A stretch of DNA of 64,000 bases. Origin: Morinoia aosen. Taxonomy: Eukaryota > Arthropoda > Malacostraca > Amphipoda > Talitridae. The translations under genes were made by a program, and so were the position numbers. The notes below the pieces were generated by a model that was not told the origin of the DNA, did not search any database, and saw only the letters and a program-made list of their open reading frames with translations. Below, piece after piece: positions 37,101-50,199 of the stretch. The stretch's first letter is position 1, and every line of letters starts with the position of its first letter. Location of the stretch: contig CM059560.1 in assembly GCA_030386875.1 (NCBI GenBank), positions 44,062,757 through 44,126,756 on the forward strand, read 5' to 3'.

Positions 37101-40100
37101 GAGATACCTCGTGTACTCCTATGTACATTCTAGAGATATTTCCTGTACTCCTTTGTGCGCTGTAGAGATACCTTCTGTACTCCTTTGTGCGCTGTAGAGA
37201 TACCTTCTGTACTCCTTTGTACGCTGTAGAGATACCTTCTGTACTCCTTTGTGCGCTGTAGAGATACCTTCTGTACTCCTTTGTGCGCTGTAGAGATACC
37301 TTCTGTACTCCTTTGTACGCTGTAGAGATACCTCGTGTACTCCTTTGTACGTTCTAGAGATATTTCCTGTACTCCCTTGTGCGCTGTAGAGATACCTTCT
37401 GTACTCCTTTGTGCGCTGTAGAGATACCTTCTGTACTCCTTTGTACGCTGTAGAGATACCTTCTGTACTCCTTTGTGCGCTGTAGAGATACCTTCTGTAC
37501 TCTTTTGTGCGCTGTAGAGATACCTTCTGTACTCCTTTGTACGCTGTAGAGATACCTCGTGTACTCCTTTGTACGTTCTAGAGATATTTCCTGTACTCCT
37601 TTGTGCGCTGTAGAGATACCTTCTGTACTCCTTTGTGCGCTGTAGAGATACCTTCTGTACTCCTTTGTGCGCTGTAGACATACCTTCTGTACTCCTTTGT
37701 ACGCTGTAGAGATACCTTCTGTACTCCTTTGTGCGCTGTAGAGATACCTTCTGTACTCCTTTGTACGCTGTAGAGATACCTCGTGTACTCCTTTGTACGT
37801 TCTAGAGATATTTCCTGTACTCCTTTGAGCGCTGTAGAGATACCTTCTGTACTCCTTTGCGCGCTGTAGAGATACCTTCTGTACTCCTTTGTGCGCAGTA
37901 GAGATACTTTCTGTACTCCTTTGTACGCTGTAGAGATACCTTTTGTACTCCTTTGTGCGCTGTAGAGATACCTTCTGTACTCCTTTGTACGCTGTAGAGA
38001 TACCTCGTGTACTCCTTTGTACGTTCTAGAGATATTTCCTGTACTCCTTTGTGCGCTGTAGAGATACTTTCTGTACTCCTTTGTGCGCTGTAGACATACC
38101 TTCTGTACTCCTTTGTGCGCTGTAGAGATACCTTCTGTACTCCTCTGTGCGCTGTAGAGACACCTTCTGTACTCCTTTGTGCTCTGTAGAGATACCTTCT
38201 GTACTCCTTTGTGCGCTGTAGAGATACCTTCTGTACTCCTTTGTGCGCTGTAGAGATACCTCGTGTACTCCATTGTACGCTGTAGAGATACCTTCTGTAC
38301 TCCTTTGTGCGCTGTAGAGATACCTTCTGTACTGCTTTGAACGCTGTAGAGATACCTTCTGTACTCCTTTGTGCGCTGTAGAGATACCTCGTGTACTCCT
38401 TTGTACGTTCTAGAGATATTTCCTGTACTCCTTTGTGCGCTGTAAAGATTCCTTCTGTACTCCTTTGTGCGCTGTAGAGATACCTTCTGTACTCCTTTGT
38501 GCGCTGTAGAGATACCTTCTGTACTCCTTTGTGCGCTGTAGAGATACCTTCTGTACTCCTTTGTGCGCTGTAGAGATACCTCGTGTACTCCTTTGTACGT
38601 TCTAGAGATATTTCCTGTACTCCTTTGTGCGCTGTAGAGATACCTTCTGTACTCCTTTGTGCGCTGTAGAGATACCTTCTGTACTCCTTTGCGCGCTGTA
38701 GAGATACCTTCTGTACTCCTTTTTACGCTGTAGAGATACCTTCTGTACTCCTTTGTGCGCTGTAGAGATACCTTCTGTACTCCTTTGTACGCTGTAGAGA
38801 TACCTCGTGTACTCCTTTGTACGTTCTAGAGATATTTCCTGTACTCCTTTGTGCGCTGTAGAGATACCTTCTGTACTCCTTTGTGCGCTGTAGAGATACC
38901 TTCTGTACTCCTTTGTGCGCTGTAAAGATACCTTCTGTACTCCTTTGTGCGCTGTAGAGATACCTTCTGTACTCTTTTGTACGCTGTAGAGATACCTTCT
39001 GTACTCCTTTGTGCGCTGTAGAGATACCTTCTGTACTCCTTTGTGCGCTGTAGAGATACCTTCTGTACTTCTTTGTACGCTGTAGAGATACCTCGTGTAC
39101 TCCTTTGTACGTTCTAGAGATATTTCCTGTACTCCTTTGTGCGCTGTAGAGATACCTTCTGTACTCCTTTGTGCGCTGCAGAGATACCTTCTGTACTCCT
39201 TTGTGCGCTGTAGAGATACCTTCTGTACTCCTTTGTACGCTGTAGAGATACCTTCTGTACTCCTTTGTGCGCTGTAGAGATACCTTCTGTACTCCTTTGT
39301 ACGCTGTAGAGATACCTCGTGTACTCCTTTGTACGTTCTAGAGATATTTCCTGTACTCCTTTGTGCGCTGTAGAGATACCTTCTGCACTCCTTTGTGCGC
39401 TGTAGAGATACCTTCTGTACTCCTTTGTGCGCTGTAGAGATACCTCGTGTACTCCTTTGTACGTTCTAGAGATATTTCCTGTACTCCTTTGTGCGCTGTA
39501 GAGATACCTTCTGTACTCCTTTGTGCGCTGTAAAGATACCTTCTGTACTCCTTTGTGCGCTGTAGAGATACCTTCTGTACTCCTTTGTACGCTGTAGAGA
39601 TACCTTCTGTACTCCTTTGTGCGCTGTAGAGATACCTTCTGTACTCCTTTGTACGCTGTAGAGATACCTTCTGTACTCCTTTGTACGCTGTAGAGATACC
39701 TCGTGTACTCCTTTGTACGTTCTAGAGATTTTTCCTGTACTCCTTTGTGCGCTGTAGAGATACCTTCTGTACTCCTTTGTGCGCTATAGAGATACCTTCT
39801 GTACTCCTTTTTGCGCTGTAGAGATACCTTCTGTACTCCTTTGTACGCTGTAGAGATACCTTCTGTACTCCTTTGTGCGCTGTAGAGATACCTTCTGTAC
39901 TCCTTTGTACGCTGTAGAGATACCTTCTGTACTCCTTTGTACGCTGTAGAGATACCTCGTGTACTCCTTTGTACGTTCTAGAGATATTTCCTGTACTCCC
40001 TTGTGCGCTGTAGAGATACCTTCTGTACTCCTTTGTGCGCTGTAGAGATACCTTCTGTACTCCTTTGTACGCTGTAGAGATACCTTCTGTACTCCTTTGT

Positions 40101-40270
40101 GCGCTGTAGAGATACCTTCTGTACTCTTTTGTGCGCTGTAGAGATACCTTCTGTACTCCTTTGTACGCTGTAGAGATACCTCGTGTACTCCTATGTACAT
40201 TCTAGAGATATTTCCTGTACTCCTTTGTGCGCTGTAGAGATACCTTCTGTACTCCTTTGTGCGCTGTAGA
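34200..40270 (+). repeat. 3,072-bp tandem duplication inside Y2
   Basis: Two copies, about 34.2-37.27 and 37.27-40.27 kb, have a period of exactly 3,072 bp (96 monomers). Pairs are TCCCTTG (34301 and 37373), GTAGACATACC (34605 and 37677), GAGCGC (34755 and 37827), GCGCAG (34821 and 37893), GCTCTG (35109 and 38181) and the type C variant ACATTC (37125 and 40197). The order of types differs just outside these limits. Y3 has one copy only. Confidence 0.9.
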
Positions 40271-40770
40271 GATACCTTCTGTACTCCTTTGTGCGCTGTA
40301 GAGATACCTTCTGTACTCCTTTGTACGCTGTAGAGATACCTTCTGTACTCCTTTGTGCGCTGTAGAGATACCTTCTGTACTCCTTTGTACGCTGTAGAGA
40401 TACCTCGTGTACTCCTTTGTACGTTCTAGAGATATTTCCTGTACTCCTTTGTGCGCTGTAGAGATACCTTCTGTACTCCTTTGTGCTCTGTAGAGATACC
40501 TTCTGTACTCCTTTGTGCGCTGTAGAGATACTTTCTGTACTCCTTTGTACTCTGTAGAGATACCTCGTGTACTCCTTTGTACGTTCTAGAGATATTTCCT
40601 GTACTCCTTTGTGCGCTGTAGAGATACCTTCTGTACTCCTTTGTGCGCTGTAGAGATACCTTCTGTACTCCTTTGTGCGCTGTAGAGATACCTTCTGTAC
40701 TCCTTTGTACGCTGTAGAGATACCTTCTGTACTCCTTTGTGCGCTGTAGAGATACCTTCTGTACTCCTTT

Positions 40771-40801
40771 GACGCTGTAGAGATTCCTTCTGTACTCCTT
40801 T
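40771..40801 (+). other. 31-bp monomer (deletion 3a)
   Basis: The head reads GACGCTG, one T short of GTACGCTG, and is followed by GATTCC. It sits near the end of Y2 and recurs 8,990 bp downstream. Confidence 0.92.
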
Positions 40802-42706
40802 GTACGCTGTAGAGATACTTCGTGTACTCCTTTTCACGTTCTAGAGATATTTCCTGTACTCCTGTGTGCGCTGTAGAGATACCTTCTGAACTCCTTTGTG
40901 CGCTGTAGAGATACCTTCTCTACTCCTTTGTGCGCTGTAGAGATACCTTCTGTACTCCTTTGTGCGCTGTAGAGATACCTTCTGTACTCCTTTGTACGCT
41001 GTAGAGATACTTCGTGTACTCCTTTGTACGTTCTAGAGATATTTCCTGTACTCCTTTGTGCGCTGTAGAGATACCTTCTGTACTCCTTTGTGCGCTGTAG
41101 AGATACCTTCTGTACTCCTTTGTGCGCTGTAGAGATACCTTCTGTACTCCTTTGTGCGCTGTAGAGATACCTTCTGTACTCCTTTGTGCGCTGTAGAGAT
41201 ACCTTCTGTACTCCTTTGTGCGCTGTAGAGATACCTTCTGTACTCCTTTGTGCGCTGTAGAGATACCTTCTGTACTCCTTTGTGCGCTGTAGAGATACCT
41301 TCTGTACTCCTTTGTGCGCTGTAGAGATACCTCGTGTACTCCTTTGTACGCTGTTGAGATACCTTCTGTACTCCTTTGTGCGCTGTAGAGATACCTTCTG
41401 TACTCCTTTGTACGCTGTAGAGATACCTCGTGTACTCCTTTGTACGTTCTAGAGATATTTCCTGTACTCCTTTGTGCGCTGTAGAGATACCTTCTGTACT
41501 CCTTTGTGCGCTGTAGAGATACCTTCTGTACTCCTTTGTGCGCTGTAGAGATACCTTCTGTACTCCTTTGTGCGCTGTAGAGATACCTTCTGTACTCCTT
41601 TGTGCGCTGTAGAGATACCTCGTGTACTCCTTTGTACGCTGTAGAGATACCTTCAGTACTCCTTTGTACGCTGTAGAGATACCTTCTGTACTCCTTTGTG
41701 CGCTGTAGAGATTCCTTCTGTACTCCTTTGTGCGCTGTAGAGATACCTTCTGTACTCCTTTGTACGCTGTAGAGATAATTCCTGTACTCCTTTGTGCGCT
41801 GTAGAGATACATCGTGTACTCCTTTGTACGTTCTAGAGATATTTCCTGTACTCCTTTGTGCGCTGTAGAGATACCTTCTGTACTCCTTTGCGCGCTGTAG
41901 AGATACCTTCTGTACTCCTTTGTGCGCTGTAGAGATACCTTCTGTACTCCTTTGTGCGCTGTAGAGATACCTTCTGTACTCCTTTATGCGCTGTAGAGAT
42001 ACCTTCTGTACTCCTTTGTGCGCTGTAGAGATACCTCGTGTACTCCTTTGTACGTTCTAGAGATATTTCCTGTACTCCTTTGTGCGCTGTAGAGATACCT
42101 TCTGTACTCCTTTTTGCGCTGTAGAGATACCTTCTGTACTCCTTTGTGCGCTGTAGAGATACCTCGTGTACTCCTTTGTACGTTCTAGAGATATTTCCTG
42201 TACTCCTTTGTGCGCTGTAGAGATACCTTCTGTACTCCTTTGTGCGCTGTAGAGATACCTTCTGTACTCCTTTGTGCGCTGTAGAGATACCTTCTGTACT
42301 CCTTTGTACGCTGTAGAGATACCTTCTGTACTCCTTTGTACGCTGTAGAGATACCTCGTGTACTGCTTTGTACGTTCTAGAGACATTTCCTGTACTCCTT
42401 TGTGCGCTGTAGAGATACCTTCTGTACTCCTTTGTGCGCTGTAGAGATACCTTCTGTACTCTTTTGTGCGCTGTAGAGATAGCTTCTGTACTCCTTTGTA
42501 CGCTGAAGAGATACCTCGTGTACTCCTCTGTACGTTCTAGAGATATTTCCTGTACTCCTTTGTGCGCTGTAGAGATACCTTCTGTACTCCTTTGTGCGCA
42601 GTAGAGATACCTTCTGTACTCCTTTGTGCGCTGTAGAGATACCTTCTGCACTACTTTGTGCGCTGTAGAGATACCTTCTGTATTCCTTTGTGCGCTGTAG
42701 AGATAC

Positions 42707-42712
42707 CTCGAG
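42707..42712. other. XhoI site marking Y3
   Basis: CTCGAG exactly 12,126 bp after the Y2 site. Confidence 0.9.
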
Positions 42713-45700
42713 TACTCCTTTGTACGTTCTAGAGATATTTCCTGTACTCCTTTGTGCGCTGTAGAGATACCTTTTGTACTCCTTTGTGCGCTGTAGAGAT
42801 ACCTTCTGTACTCCTTTGTGCGCTGTAGAGATACCTCGTGTACTCCTTTGTACGTTCTAGAGATATTTCCTGTACTCCTTTGTGCGCTGTAGAGATACCT
42901 TCTGTACTCCTTTGTGCGCTGTAGAGATACCTTCTGTACTCCTTTGTGCGCTGTAGAGATACCTTCTGTACTCCTTTGTACGCTGTAGAGATACCTTCTG
43001 TACTCCTTTGTACGCTGTAGAGATACCTCGTGTACTCCTTTGTACGTTCTAGAGATATTTCCTGTACTCCTTTGTGCGCTGTAGAGATACCTTCTGTACT
43101 CCTTTGTGCGCTGTAGAGATACCTTCTGTACTCCTTTGTGCGCTGTAGAGATACCTTCTGTACTCCTTTGTACGCTGTAGAGATACCTCGTGTACTCCTT
43201 TGTACGTTCTAGATATATTTCCTGTACTCCTTTGTGCGCTGTAGAGATACCTTCTGTACTCCTTTGTGCGCTGTAGAGATACCTTCTGTACTCCTTTGTG
43301 CGCTGTAGAGATACCTTCTGTACTCCTTTGTGCGCTGTAGAGATACCTTCTGTACTCCTTTGTACGCTGTAGAGATACCTCGTGTACTCCTTTGTACGTT
43401 CTAGAGATATTTCCTGTACTCCTTTGTGCGCTGTAGAGATACCTTCTGTACTCTTTTGTGCGCTGTAGAGATACCTTCTGTACTCCTTTGTGCGCTGTAG
43501 AGATACCTTCTGTACTCCTTTGTGCGCTGTAGAGATACCTTCTGTACTCCTTTGTGCGCTGTAGAAATACCTTCTGTACTCCTTTGTACGCTGTAGAGAT
43601 ACCTCGTGTACTCCTTTGTACGTTCTAGAGATATTTCCTGTACTCCTATGTGCGCTGTAGAGATACCTTCTGTACTCCTTTGTGCGTTGTAGAGATACCT
43701 TCTGTACTCCTTTGTGCGCTGTAGAGATACCTTCTGTACTCCTTTGTACGCTGAAAAGATACCTTCTGTACTCCTTTGTGCGCTGTAGAGATACCTTCTG
43801 TACTCCTTTGTACGCTGTAGAGATACCTCGTGTACTCCTTTGTACGTTCAAGAGATATTTCCTGTACTCCTTTGTGCGCTGTAGAGATACCTTCTGTACT
43901 CCTTTGTGCGCTGTAGAGATACCTTCTGTACTCCTTTGTGCGCTGTAGGGATACCTTCTGTACTCCTTTGTGCGCTGTAGAGATACCTCGTGTACTCCTT
44001 TGTACGCTGTAGAGATACCTTCTGTACTCCTTTGTGCGCTGTAGAGATACCTTCTGTACTCCTTTGTGCGCTGTAGAGATACCTTCTGTACTCCTTTGTG
44101 CGCTGTAGAGATACCTTCTGTACTCCTTTGTGCGCTGTAGAGATACCTTCTGTACTCCTTTGTACGCTGTAGAGATACCTCGTGTACTCCTTTGTACGTT
44201 CTAGAGATATTTCCTGTACTCCTTTGTGCGCTGTAGAGATACCTTCTGTACTCCTTTGTGCGCTGTAGAGATACCTTCTGTACTCCTTTGTACGCTTTAG
44301 AGATACCTCGTGTACTCCTTTGTGCGTTCTAGAGATATTTCCTGTACTCCTTTGTGCGCTGTAGCGATACCTTTTGTACTCCTTTGTGCGCTGTAGAGAT
44401 ACCTTCTGTACTCCTTTGTGCGCTGTAGAGATACCTTCTGTACTCCTTTGTGCGCTGTAGAGATACCTTCTGTACTCCTTTGTGCGCTGTAGAGATACCT
44501 TCTGTACTCCTTTGTGCGCTGTAGAGATACCTTCTGTACTCCTTTGTGCGCTGTAGAGATACCTCGTGTACTCCTTTGTACGCTGTAGAGATACCTTCTG
44601 TACTCCTTTGTACGCTGTAGAGATACCTCGTGTACTCCTTTGTGCGCTGTAGAGATACATTCTGTACTCCTTTGTACGCTGTAGAGATACCTCGTGTACT
44701 CCCTTGTACGTTCTAGAGATATTTCCTGTACTCCTTTGTGCGCTGTAGAGATACCTTCTGTACTCCTTTGTGCGCTGTAGAGATACCTTCTGTACTCCTT
44801 TGTGCGCTGTAGAGATACCTTCTGTACTCCTTTGTGCGCTGTAGAGATACCTTCTGTACTCCTTTGTGCGCTGTAGAGATACCTTCTGTACTCCTTTGTG
44901 CGCTGTAGAGATACCTTCTGCACACCTTTGTGCGCTGTAGAGATACCTTCTGTACTCCTTTGTGCACTGTAGAGATACCTTCTGTACTCCTTTGTACGCT
45001 GTAGAGATACCTCGTGTACTCCTTTGTACGTTCTAGAGATATTTCCTGTACTCCTTTGTGCGCTGTAGAGATACCTTCTGTACTTCTTTGTGCGCTGTAG
45101 AGATACCTTCTGTACTCCTTTGTGCGCTGTAGAGATACCTTCTGTACTCCTTTGTGCACTGTAGAGATACCTTCTGTACTTCTTTGTACGTTCTAGAGAT
45201 ATTTCCTGTACTCCTTTGTGCGCTGTAGAGTTACCTTCTGTACTCCTTTGTACGCTGTAGAGATATCTCGTGTACTTCTTTGTACGTTCTAGAGATATTT
45301 CCTGTACTCCTTTGTGCGCTGTAGAGATACCTTCTGTACTCCTTTGTGCGCTGTTGAGATACCTTCTGTACTCCTTTGTGCGCTGTAGAGATACCTTCTG
45401 TACTCCTTTGTACGCTGTAGAGATACCTCGTGTACTCCTTTGTACGTTCTAGAGATATTTCCTGTACTCCTTTGTGTGCTGTAGAGATACCTTCTGTACT
45501 CCTTTGTGCGCTGTAGAGATACCTTCTGTACTCCTTTGTGCGCTGTAGAGATACCTTCTGTACTCCTTTGTACGCTGTAGAGATACCTTCTGTACTCCTT
45601 TGTGCGCTGTAGAGATACCTTCTATACTCCTTTGTACGCTGTAGAGATACCTCGTGTACTCCTTTGTACGTTTTAGAGATATTTCCTGTACTCCTTTGTG

Positions 45701-45825
45701 CGCTGTAGAGATACCTTCTGTACTCCTTTGTGCGCTGTAGAGATACCTTCTGTACTCCTTTGTGCGCTGTAGAGATACCTTCTGTACTCCTTTGTACGCT
45801 TTAGAGATACCTTCTGTACTCCTTT

Positions 45826-45856
45826 GTGCGCGTAGAGATACCTTCTGTACTCCTTT
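45826..45856 (+). other. 31-bp monomer (deletion 2c)
   Basis: Third copy of the GTGCGCGTAGAG lesion, 12,126 bp after the Y2 copy and after the same GCTTTAGAG monomer. Confidence 0.92.
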
Positions 45857-48800
45857 GTACGCTGTAGAGATACCTCGTGTACTCCTTTGTACGTTCTAGA
45901 GATATTTCCTGTACTCCTTTGTGCACTGTAGAGATACCTTCTGTACTCCTTTGTGCGCTGTAGAGATACCTTCTGTACTCCTCTGTGCGCTGTAGAGATA
46001 CCTTCTGTACTCCTTTGTGCGCTGTAGAGATACCTTCTGTACTCCTTTGTACGCTGTAGAGATACCTTCTGTACTCCTTTGTGCGCTGTAGAGATACCTT
46101 CTGTACTCCTTTGTACGCTGTAGAGATACCTCGTGTACTCCTTTGTAAGTTCTAGAGATATTTCCTGTACTCCTTTGTGCGCTGTAGAGATACCTTCTGT
46201 ACTCCTTTGTGCGCTGTAGAGATACCTTCTGTACTCCTTTGTGCGCTGTAGAGATACCTTCTGTACTCCTTTGTACGCTGTAGAGATACCTTCTGTACTC
46301 CTTTGTGCGCTGTAGAGATACCTTCTGTACTCCTTTGTGCGCTGTAGAGATACCTTCTGTACTCCTTTGTACGCTGTAGAGATACCTCGTGTACTCCTTT
46401 GTACGTTCTAGAGATATTTCCTGTACTCCCTTGTGCGCTGTAGAGATACCTTCTGTACTCCTTTGTGCGCTGTAGAGAGACCTTCTGTACTCCTTTGTAC
46501 GCTGTAGAGATACCTTCTGTACTCCTTTGTGCGCTGTAGAGATACCTTCTGTACTCTTTTGTGCGCTGTAGAGATACCTTCTGTACTCCTTTGTACGCTG
46601 TAGAGATACCTCGTGTACTCCTTTGTACGTTCTAGAGATATTTCCTGTACTCCTTTGTGCGCTGTAGAGATACCTTCTGTACTCCTTTGTGCGCTGTAGA
46701 GATACCTTCTGTACTCCTTTGTGCGCTGTAGACATACCTTCTGTACTCCTTTGTACGCTGTAGAGATACCTTCTGTACTCCTTTGTGCGCTGTAGAGATA
46801 CCTTCTGTACTCCTTTGTACGCTGTAGAGATACCTCGTGTACTCCTTTGTACGTTCTAGAGATATTTCCTGTACTCCTTTGAGCGCTGTAGAGATACCTT
46901 CTGTACTCCTTTGTGCGCTGTAGAGATACCTTCTGTACTCCTTTGTGCGCTGTAGAGATACTTTCTGTACTCCTTTGTACGCTGTAGAGATACCTTTTGT
47001 ACTCCTTTGTGCGCTGTAGAGATACCTTCTGTACTCCTTTGTACGCTGTAGAGATACCTCGTGTACTCCTTTGTACGTTCTAGAGATATTTCCTGTACTC
47101 CTTTGTGCGCTGTAGAGATACTTTCTGTACTCCTTTGTGCGCTGTAGACATACCTTCTGTACTCCTTTGTGCGCTGTAGAGATACCTTCTGTACTCCTCT
47201 GTGCGCTGTAGAGACACCTTCTGTACTCCTTTGTGCGCTGTAGAGATACCTTCTGTACTCCTTTGTGCGCTGTAGAGATACCTTCTGTACTCCTTTGTGC
47301 GCTGTAGAGATACCTCGTGTACTCCTTTGTACGCTGTAGAGATACCTTCTGTACTCCTTTGTGCGCTGTAGAGATACCTTCTGTACTGCTTTGAACGCTG
47401 TAGAGATACCTTCTGTACTCCTTTGTGCGCTGTAGAGATACCTCGTGTACTCCTTTGTACGTTCTAGAGATATTTCCTGTACTCCTTTGTGCGCTGTAAA
47501 GATTCCTTCTGTACTCCTTTGTGCGCTGTAGAGATACCTTCTGTACTCCTTTGTGCGCTGTAGAGATACCTCGTGTACTCCTTTGTACGTTCTAGAGATA
47601 TTTCCTGTACTCCTTTGTGCGCTCTAGAGATACCTTCTGTACTCCTTTGTGCGCTGTAGAGATACCTTCTGTACTCCTTTGCGCGCTGTAGAGATACCTT
47701 CTGTACTCCTTTTTACGCTGTAGAGATACCTTCTGTACTCCTTTGTGCGCTGTAGAGATACCTTCTGTACTCCTTTGTACGCTGTAGAGATACCTCGTGT
47801 ACTCCTTTGTACGTTCTAGAGATATTTCCTGTACTTCTTTGTGCGCTGTAGAGATACCTTCTGTACTCCTTTGTGCGCTGTAGAGATACCTTCTGTACTC
47901 CTTTGTGCGCTGTAAAGATACCTTCTGTACTCCTTTGTGCGCTGTAGAGATACCTTCTGTACTCCTTTGTACGCTGTAGAGATACCTTCTGTACTCCTTT
48001 GTGCGCTGTAGAGATACCTTCTGTACTCCTTTGTGCGCTGTAGAGATACCTTCTGTACTTCTTTGTACGCTGTAGAGATACCTCGTGTACTCCTTTGTAC
48101 GTTCTAGAGATATTTCCTGTACTCCTTTGTGCGCTGTAGAGATACCTTCTGTACTCCTTTGTGCGCTGCAGAGATACCTTCTGTACTCCTTTGTGCGCTG
48201 TAGAGATACCTTCTGTACTCCTTTGTACGCTGTAGAGATACCTTCTGTACTCCTTTGTGCGCTGTAGAGATACCTTCTGTACTCCTTTGTACGCTGTAGA
48301 GATACCTCGTGTACTCCTTTGTACGTTCTAGTGATATTTCCTGTACTCCTTTGTGCGCTGTAGAGATACCTTCTGCACTCCTTTGTGCGCTGTAGAGATA
48401 CCTTCTGTACTCCTTTGTGCGCTGTAGAGATACCTCGTGTACTCCTTTGTACGTTCTAGAGATATTTCCTGTACTCCTTTGTGCGCTGTAGAGATACCTT
48501 CTGTACTCCTTTGTGCGCTGTAAAGATACCTTCTGTACTCCTTTGTGCGCTGTAGAGATACCTTCTGTACTCCTTTGTACGCTGTAGAGATACCTTCTGT
48601 ACTCCTTTGTGCGCTGTAGAGATACCTTCTGTACTCCTTTGTACGCTGTAGAGATACCTTCTGTACTCCTTTGTACGCTGTAGAGATACCTCGTGTACTC
48701 CTTTGTACGTTCTAGAGATTTTTCCTGTACTCCTTTGTGCGCTGTAGAGATACCTTCTGTACTCCTTTGTGCGCTATAGAGATACCTTCTGTACTCCTTT

Positions 48801-49760
48801 TTGCGCTGTAGAGATACCTTCTGTACTCCTTTGTACGCTGTAGAGATACCTTCTGTACTCCTTTGTGCGCTGTAGAGATACCTTCTGTACTCCTTTGTAC
48901 GCTGTAGAGATACCTTCTGTACTCCTTTGTACGCTGTAGAGATACCTCTTGTACTCCTTTGTACGTTCTAGAGATATTTCCTGTACTCCCTTGTGCGCTG
49001 TAGAGATACCTTCTGTACTCCTTTGTGCGCTGTAGAGATACCTTATGTACTCCTTTGTACGCTGTAGAGATACCTTCTGTACTCCTTTGTGCGCTGTAGA
49101 GATACCTTCTGTACTCTTTTGTGCGCTGTAGAGATACCTTCTGTACTCCTTTGTACGCTGTAGAGATACCTCGTGTACTCCTATGTACATTCTAGAGATA
49201 TTTCCTGTACTCCTTTGTGCGCTGTAGAGATACCTTCTGTACTCCTTTGTGCGCTGTAGAGATACCTTCTGTACTCCTTTGTGCGCTGTAGAGATACCTT
49301 CTGTACTCCTTTGTACGCTGTAGAGATACCTTCTGTACTCCTTTGTGCGCTGTAGAGATACCTTCTGTACTCCTTTGTACGCTGTAGAGATACCTCGTGT
49401 ACTCCTTTGTACGTTCTAGAGATATTTCCTGTACTCCTTTGTGCGCTGTAGAGATACCTTCTGTACTCCTTTGTGCGCTGTAGAGATACCTTCTGTACTC
49501 CTTTGTGCGCTGTAGAGATACTTTCTGTACTCCTTTGTACGCTGTAGAGATACCTCGTGTACTCCTTTGTACGTTCTAGAGATATTTCCTGTACTCCTTT
49601 GTGCGCTGTAGAGATACCTTCTGTACTCCTTTGTGCGCTGTAGAGATACCTTCTGTACTCCTTTGTGCGCTGTAGAGATACCTTCTGTACTCCTTTGTAC
49701 GCTGTAGAGATACCTTCTGTACTCCTTTGTGCGCTGTAGAGATACCTTCTGTACTCCTTT

Positions 49761-49791
49761 GACGCTGTAGAGATTCCTTCTGTACTCCTTT
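49761..49791 (+). other. 31-bp monomer (deletion 3b)
   Basis: Second copy of the GACGCTG lesion followed by GATTCC, near the end of Y3. Confidence 0.92.
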
Positions 49792-50199
49792 GTACGCTGT
49801 AGAGATACTTCGTGTACTCCTTTTTACGTTCTAGAGATATTTCCTGTACTCCTGTGTGCGCTGTAGAGATACCTTCTGAACTCCTTTGTGCGCTGTAGAG
49901 ATACCTTCTCTACTCCTTTGTGCGCTGTAGAGATACCTTCTGTACTCCTTTGTGCGCTGTAGAGATACCTTCTGTACTCCTTTGTACGCTGTAGAGATAC
50001 TTCGTGTACTCCTTTGTACGTTCTAGAGATATTTCCTGTACTCCTTTGTGCGCTGTAGAGATACCTTCTGTACTCCTTTGTGCGCTGTAGAGATACCTTC
50101 TGTACTCCTTTGTGCGCTGTAGAGATACCTTCTGTACTCCTTTGTGCGCTGTAGAGATACCTTCTGTACTCCTTTGTGCGCTGTAGAGATACCTTCTGT

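Larger units (their letters stand above)
28860..40980 (+). repeat. Higher-order block Y2
   Basis: Second copy of family Y and first half of a 12,126-bp tandem duplication. Markers are TACATCGTG (29682), AGACATTTCC (near 30250), CTCGAG (30581) and GCGCGTAG (33702). From about 34.2 kb it contains a 3,072-bp internal tandem duplication. It ends with CCTGTGTGCG followed by CTGAACTCC near 40.86 kb, the same end signature seen at 708 and 49851, where the array passes into a linker instead of another Y. Confidence 0.88.
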
